56,037 bases of DNA from positions 1 through 56,037 of the forward strand of contig JAHHHL010000044.1 of the NCBI GenBank assembly GCA_019359375.1, given 5' to 3'. The stretch is from Lyngbya sp. HA4199-MV5 (GTDB lineage: Bacteria; Cyanobacteriota; Cyanobacteriia; Leptolyngbyales; Leptolyngbyaceae). The notes below the pieces were generated by a model. It was given only the letters and a program-made list of their open reading frames with translations. It was not told the DNA's origin and searched no databases. Position 1 is the stretch's first letter. Every line of letters starts with the position of its first letter. This document shows positions 52,091 to 56,037 of the stretch, in pieces. A program made the position numbers and the translations under genes.

Positions 52091-53668
52091 ATACACGCGA
52101 TAGTTCAGGTTGGGAAAAATATTGTCGATCGCTTCCACCTTCTCCAGCCAGCCCGAATCGATTTTGCCTTGCTTAATTTCTTCGTACAGCTTGTGGAAGC
52201 GCATGAGGTGCGATCGCGTGCGCCGCACGGCATAGGGCACCATCGTCCCCGTCCGCATGATGAATGCCCAGTCAGATGATTGTGCTAGCAATAGTTCTCG
52301 TGCTGCCTGGTTGAGCGATCGCCACGCCAAGTCATCTTCTGGCTCATTTTTGGCCAGCTCGATCATCCGCTCCGTTGCCTTGTGTAAGTGCGGATAAATC
52401 CAGGCGTTTGTTTCATTCAGCCAATACTCATGAAAGCCTTTGTAGCCCCAGCTTGATTGCGATGGGTTGCACACTTGCTGAGTCTGGTTGCCTCTTAGAT
52501 AGTCTGCCAGGTGCGTCATTTCAAACGTTCCCTGGTCGAACCAGGCTTTGCGGAACAGGTAATCGATAAACCAGGGACCTTCGTACCACCAGTGACCAAA
52601 CAGTTCTGCATCGTAGGGCGACACAATGATGGGCTTGCGCTGCATCATGCCGTAGAGATGCTCGACCTGACGCTCCCGGTTATAGGTAAAGTTGCCCGCG
52701 TGTTCGGCGGCTTTTTCCCGTGCCCAATAGGGATCATAAAGCTGCTTATCTCCTAGCCCCAGACCTTTGCCCGTAATTTTGTGGTACTTAATGCCCACAT
52801 TCTTACGTTGACCGTTAGGCATGACGTAGGGCTTGATGTACTCGTATTCCGCATCCCAGCCCAGATCGCGGTAGAACTCCCGGTATTCCGTTGCGCCGGG
52901 GTAGCCCACTTCCGACGACCACACCTGCTGGGACGATTCGTGATCGCGCCCAAACGCCGCCACGCCTGCCGTGGTGAAAATCGGCGCATAGGTGCCAAAA
53001 CGGGGACGGGGACGAGCGTACAGAATGCCATGTCCATCGGTGAGAAAGTAGCGTAGCCCCGCATCTGCCAGCATTCGCTCAACGCCTTCGTAATAAGCAC
53101 ATTCGGGTAGCCAAATGCCTTTAGGTGCGCGTCCGAAGGTCTCTTCGTAGTGTTCACAGGCAACTTTGATTTGCGCCCACACTGCCTGTGGGTACATCTT
53201 CATCAGGGGAAAGTAGCCGTGCGTAGCGCCACAGGTAATGATTTCGAGGTTGTTAGATTCGGCAAACTGGTTGAAGGCTTTGATCAGGTTGCGATCGTAC
53301 TTCTCCCAGACCTGCCGCACCTGATTGAATTCTTTGGCATAATACTCTGCCAGGTATTTGAGATGCCCATTCTGCGCGTGGCGCTCAACTTCCATCTCTG
53401 CCAGTTCTTCAAGCTGAGCGAGATGCTCGTCATACCGTTCTTGCAGCAGCGGATCGAGCAGCATCGACACCAATGGCGGAGTCATGCTCATGGTGATTTT
53501 GAAATCAACGCCGTCGCGCTTTAGCCCCTCAAAGACCTGTAGCAGGGGAATATAGGTTTCGGTAATCGCCTCGTAGAGCCACTCCTCCTCTAATACATAA
53601 TCGCTTTCGGGATGGCGGACAAAGGGCAGGTGGGCGTGCAGAACGAGGGCGAGGTATCCAATACTCAT
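52079..53668 (-). CDS. GH57-family 1,4-alpha-glucan branching enzyme
   Basis: This 529-residue cytosolic enzyme should introduce alpha-1,6 branches into glycogen. The N-terminal (beta/alpha)7 barrel starts LALVLHAHLPFVRHPE. The nucleophile Glu is in GIWLPECAYYEG (about residue 187) and the acid Asp in IVSPYDAELFGHWWYEGP (about 350). The C-terminal DUF1957 helical domain (LADYLRGNQ, then WIYPHLHKATERMIELAKN) is typical of this group and gives the normal length. It ends RVYRPL-stop within a tandem 15-bp repeat, so the original C-terminus is preserved. Related GH57 amylases differ in the C-terminal part. No glycogen gene is adjacent. Confidence 0.92.
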   Translation of the reverse strand: MSIGYLALVLHAHLPFVRHPESDYVLEEEWLYEAITETYIPLLQVFEGLKRDGVDFKITMSMTPPLVSMLLDPLLQERYDEHLAQLEELAEMEVERHAQNGHLKYLAEYYAKEFNQVRQVWEKYDRNLIKAFNQFAESNNLEIITCGATHGYFPLMKMYPQAVWAQIKVACEHYEETFGRAPKGIWLPECAYYEGVERMLADAGLRYFLTDGHGILYARPRPRFGTYAPIFTTAGVAAFGRDHESSQQVWSSEVGYPGATEYREFYRDLGWDAEYEYIKPYVMPNGQRKNVGIKYHKITGKGLGLGDKQLYDPYWAREKAAEHAGNFTYNRERQVEHLYGMMQRKPIIVSPYDAELFGHWWYEGPWFIDYLFRKAWFDQGTFEMTHLADYLRGNQTQQVCNPSQSSWGYKGFHEYWLNETNAWIYPHLHKATERMIELAKNEPEDDLAWRSLNQAARELLLAQSSDWAFIMRTGTMVPYAVRRTRSHLMRFHKLYEEIKQGKIDSGWLEKVEAIDNIFPNLNYRVYRPL

Positions 53669-53798
53669 AAGAACATCGATTTAGAGGGGTTAGGCAGGCT
53701 GAGTGTATCGGCTTGCCAAGCATTGTAAGGCGAAATGGCAATCGAAAGGTGGGTCGATCGGCGGCTTCTGTAGTCTTTTTTATCTTACGCAAGCAGAG

Positions 53799-53840
53799 GC
53801 AGAAGGCAGGAGGCAGGAGGCAGGAGGCAGGAGGCAGAAG
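53799..53840. repeat. Tandem heptanucleotide repeat (GGCAGGA)
   Basis: About six head-to-tail 7-mers (GGCAGAA, GGCAGGA) lie in the divergent spacer between the GH57 gene and the pilin-like gene. They are the complement of the CCTCCTG family at 20.2 kb. The rest of this 338-bp spacer holds GGTCGATCG motifs and no gene. Confidence 0.85.
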
Positions 53841-54006
53841 TATGTGTTGTCGTGTTGAGCCGTTCTTTTATGCTCCTTTACATGCCTTAGCAGGGGCTTT
53901 GATTGACTTTTAGCCCGATCGCTCATTTGCGAGTATCCTGAATGCTAAATGCTTGATCGAGTCAATTTCTCTTTGTCGAGTCAATTTTTCTGATCGGTGC
54001 CCTGCC

Positions 54007-55125
54007 ATGACTCAGCCGAACCTGCTTGAACCGAACCTACTTGAACGTGCCCAACAAGGTGATCCGCACGCGATCGCCGCCCTAATGAATCTGACGTTAG
54101 AGCCACAGGGAGTGGTTGCCAGGGCGGTAGTGGAGGAGGACTGTCTGCATGTTTTTCTTAGCGCTGCCCGTGCTTTGAATGCTAAAACGCTTGTGGCGTT
54201 TATCCAGCGAGGGATTCTGCGGCTAGACGTTTCATCGATTCAGCGGGTGCTCGTGTATGGACAACGGCTTAGCGACGACCAGCCTGATTGGGTCGAAGCG
54301 TTTATGCTGCCGCGATCGCCCGTTGCTGAAGCCTTGGAAGCCTTGTCTCACCCATCCACTGCCAGTACTGTACATCCCGAAGCCATACCCGTGCCAGCGC
54401 TACCCACGCCGACGCTGGTGGATGAATGGAAGCAGCAATGGACAGTGAACACCCAGCAGGTGCAAGCATCCTTGAATCATGTCGTTACCGCATCAAAACA
54501 ATGGGTGGCTCGACGACGCGATCGCCCAAATGAAACAGATCCAACGTCTGAAGGTTCCCGTTCCAAAGCGGCTCCGTCTTATCTCAAGCTTTCGTTGCTG
54601 GTAACGCTGATCGCCTTTGTTACAGGTGGTGCCGTTGCGCTCATTGCCCACTCCTACACCACTCGTAGCGCCGATCGTAAGGCAGGCTCCAATGGATCTG
54701 CGATCGCTTTAAACAGTCAGCAAAGCATCAAATCTGAAGCCGAACGCAAACGAGAGCAGCAGCAGGCAACGGCTAAAACGTATCTAGAAACCATGAATCA
54801 GGCGCAGCAAACCTTTTATCGCCAGAATAAACGCTTTGCCTCAACACTCGAAGAGCTTGAGCGTTTTGCTGCCGTGCCGATCGCGTCTCGTAGCGACTAC
54901 GCCTATAAATTGACTGTCCCCAGCTATACCCAGTCACAACTGTCTGCTGTGCCCAAAGCTGACGGCTTGAAGAGCTACACAGCCGCGGTTTCGATTACCA
55001 AAACAACCAATCAATCTGTGGCAACCATCTGCACCTCGCAACAAGCTGCCAAAGTCCCGCCGCTCGTCTTTCAATCACCGGAGGGCAGGGTACAGTGCCC
55101 AGTAGAGACGAGCAAAACACCGTGA
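54007..55125 (+). CDS. Membrane protein with type IV pilin-like (G/H) C-terminal domain
   Basis: This 372-residue protein has a cytosolic N-terminal domain (about 8-95; LLERAQQGDPHAIAALMNLT, CLHVFLSAARALNAKTLVAF) of a type found in several cyanobacterial membrane proteins. A Pro/Thr linker follows, then one membrane helix (about 198-218; LKLSLLVTLIAFVTGGAVAL). The extracytoplasmic C-terminal half resembles the pilin-G/H family (TYLETMNQAQQTFYRQNKRF, then ASTLEELERF, about 260-290). It lacks the short cleavable leader of true pilins, so it is probably anchored in the inner membrane rather than assembled into pili. ATG at 54007 is chosen over an upstream extension. Function is unknown. Confidence 0.78.
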   Translation: MTQPNLLEPNLLERAQQGDPHAIAALMNLTLEPQGVVARAVVEEDCLHVFLSAARALNAKTLVAFIQRGILRLDVSSIQRVLVYGQRLSDDQPDWVEAFMLPRSPVAEALEALSHPSTASTVHPEAIPVPALPTPTLVDEWKQQWTVNTQQVQASLNHVVTASKQWVARRRDRPNETDPTSEGSRSKAAPSYLKLSLLVTLIAFVTGGAVALIAHSYTTRSADRKAGSNGSAIALNSQQSIKSEAERKREQQQATAKTYLETMNQAQQTFYRQNKRFASTLEELERFAAVPIASRSDYAYKLTVPSYTQSQLSAVPKADGLKSYTAAVSITKTTNQSVATICTSQQAAKVPPLVFQSPEGRVQCPVETSKTP

Positions 55126-55128
55126 GAG

Positions 55129-55320
55129 AGTGAGGGAGCAGGAGGCAGAAGGCAGAAGGCAGGAGGCAGGAGGCAAGGGAAGCAGAGGGGGTTAGGGGAG
55201 CAGGGGAAGCAGAGGGAGTAAGGCTGGAGCGATCTTCAGTCATCAGCCTTCAGTCTTACTACGTCATCCACTGGTGACTGAAACCTTTTAGCCTTTAGCC
55301 TTCAGCCTTTAGCCTTTCAC
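55129..55320. repeat. Repeat block (GGAGGCA, GGGGAGCA and CCTTTAGC units)
   Basis: The spacer after the pilin-like gene contains GGCAGAA/GGAGGCA heptamers, then GGGGAGCAGGGGAAGCAGAG, and then repeats of CCTTTAGC/CCTTCAGC up to the stop codon of the convergent PsiE gene. The last type matches the insert inside the carotenoid oxygenase gene. Confidence 0.8.
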
Positions 55321-55814
55321 CCCTCATCCCCAAGAGTTTCTTGCTGTCGCTTTGCTAGCCGTCGTTCTGGATCGATACCTGCAAAGGTTGGTGGTAGCCA
55401 AACGCGGACGACTAATAGAACCGCCATCACAAGCAAAAAGGCACAGGCTGCTAAGATCTGGCTCCAGTGGACTTCGAGGACTCCCCGCACGATGACTTCT
55501 CGCAGTACGGAGACGATCGCCACTTCTACCGCTACGCCGATCGATACCCGTTGTTCCTGCAAGTAGATGATGAGCAACCGAAACAGTTCAACCAAAATGA
55601 GCAGAAACAAGATGTCTGCTGTCACAGCCCGAAAATTGAGTGGAGGCAACAGCGAAATAAACATGGCTCTGAGTTGGATCACCATGACGCAAAACAGCCC
55701 CATGCAGAGGGAAACCACAATCAAATCCTGAACCATTTCAAGGGCACGCACAATACGGCTTCGGGTTAATTGTTCGTGCCAGCGCTTCGGTACTTCTTTG
55801 GACGACAGTTGCAT
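55317..55814 (-). CDS. PsiE-family (phosphate-starvation-inducible) membrane protein
   Basis: This 165-residue inner-membrane protein has four predicted helices (VQDLIVVSLCMGLFCVMVIQ; ADILFLLILVELFRLLIIYL; VAVEVAIVSVLREVIVRGVL; ILAACAFLLVMAVLLVVRVW). The PsiE family is named for induction by phosphate starvation in E. coli, but its function is not established. The charged middle loop with a conserved REVI segment is typical. The C-terminal tail is Arg/Glu-rich. A Pho box could not be identified upstream. The name therefore rests on fold similarity only. Confidence 0.82.
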   Translation of the reverse strand: MQLSSKEVPKRWHEQLTRSRIVRALEMVQDLIVVSLCMGLFCVMVIQLRAMFISLLPPLNFRAVTADILFLLILVELFRLLIIYLQEQRVSIGVAVEVAIVSVLREVIVRGVLEVHWSQILAACAFLLVMAVLLVVRVWLPPTFAGIDPERRLAKRQQETLGDEG

Positions 55815-55947
55815 ACAGACATCACATGAAGGTGTAACTCCATTTAAGTTCAGCTAAAGTTATGAGTAAAGTCAAAATGCATTGGTAAAACTGATAGCAT
55901 CGATTACAGCTAGAACTTACGCATTGACAGAAGCGCTGCGATAGGGG

Positions 55948-56037
55948 TTAAACGACAGCCAACTGAGCCAGATGGTCTTGAATGAACGCGGCAATGAGGG
56001 GATTGAATAAGTTGCGTTTCACCTCATACCAGTTGCG
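55948..56037 (-). CDS. C-terminal end of a gene cut by the window edge
   Basis: An open frame enters from the right edge and encodes 29 residues before the stop (RNWYEVKRNLFNPLIAAF, then IQDHLAQLAVV). The amphipathic character looks like a real protein C-terminus. No family can be assigned from so short a piece. Confidence 0.5.
   Translation of the reverse strand, partial: RNWYEVKRNLFNPLIAAFIQDHLAQLAVV

Noticed and set aside
55815-55947. Pho box upstream of the PsiE-like gene
   Set aside because: TTTAGCTGAACTTAAA is only loosely similar to the cyanobacterial Pho box repeats; spacing and conservation are insufficient.

Overview
The window is cyanobacterial chromosome. The evidence is the very frequent HIP1-type octamer GCGATCGC and its relatives, a ferredoxin-dependent nitrate assimilation operon (nirA, nrtABCD, narB), SLH-domain outer-membrane porins, a BT1-family transporter, a cyanobacterial DUF1830 protein, a geranylgeranyl-reductase-family enzyme, a GH57 branching enzyme and heptanucleotide repeats between genes. 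The gene set and repeats fit a filamentous Leptolyngbya/Oscillatoria-like organism, but the genus is inference. No tRNA, rRNA, CRISPR array or prophage could be recognised.

Layout. 0-1 kb: an IS5-type insertion sequence. 1-7.5 kb: a signalling block with a SpoIIE-type phosphatase response regulator, a divergent RsbW-like kinase/anti-sigma factor and a 1504-residue hybrid histidine kinase. 7.7-9 kb: a CDF metal exporter and a possible small membrane protein. 9.3-19.1 kb: an uptake locus with an SLH porin, a GntR/FCD regulator and a divergent operon (ATPase, binding lipoprotein, second SLH porin, two permeases), with two TTGTATACAA operators in front. 19.1-25.5 kb: a MITE-like element, a small secreted protein, a NIL-ferredoxin, a carotenoid oxygenase, a BT1 transporter, a nucleotidyltransferase and small proteins, with palindromic and heptamer repeats between them.

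25.5-37.2 kb: the nitrate assimilation operon, nirA-nrtA-nrtB-nrtC-nrtD-DUF1830-narB, behind an NtcA-type promoter, followed by a ClC-type channel. NrtABCD imports nitrate/nitrite, NarB reduces nitrate to nitrite and NirA reduces nitrite to ammonium. 37.4-40.7 kb: a geranylgeranyl-reductase-family flavoprotein, a small conserved protein, and pyrH-frr. 41-45.5 kb: dTDP-sugar genes (rfbC, rfbA, a GT4 glycosyltransferase, rfbB). 46-56 kb: a secreted small protein, an unusual transketolase/phosphoketolase-like enzyme, a dienelactone hydrolase, thrB, a GH57 branching enzyme whose 3' end is triplicated, a pilin-G/H-like membrane protein, a PsiE-family protein, and the 3' end of one more gene.

Most genes belong to known families. 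The points most worth following up are the porin-containing ABC operon with its operators, DUF1830 inside the nitrate operon, the transketolase/phosphoketolase-like enzyme, the partner-switching and hybrid-kinase cluster (one GAF domain carries a Cys-His pair where cyanobacteriochromes bind bilin), and several repeat families that have entered or duplicated gene ends.
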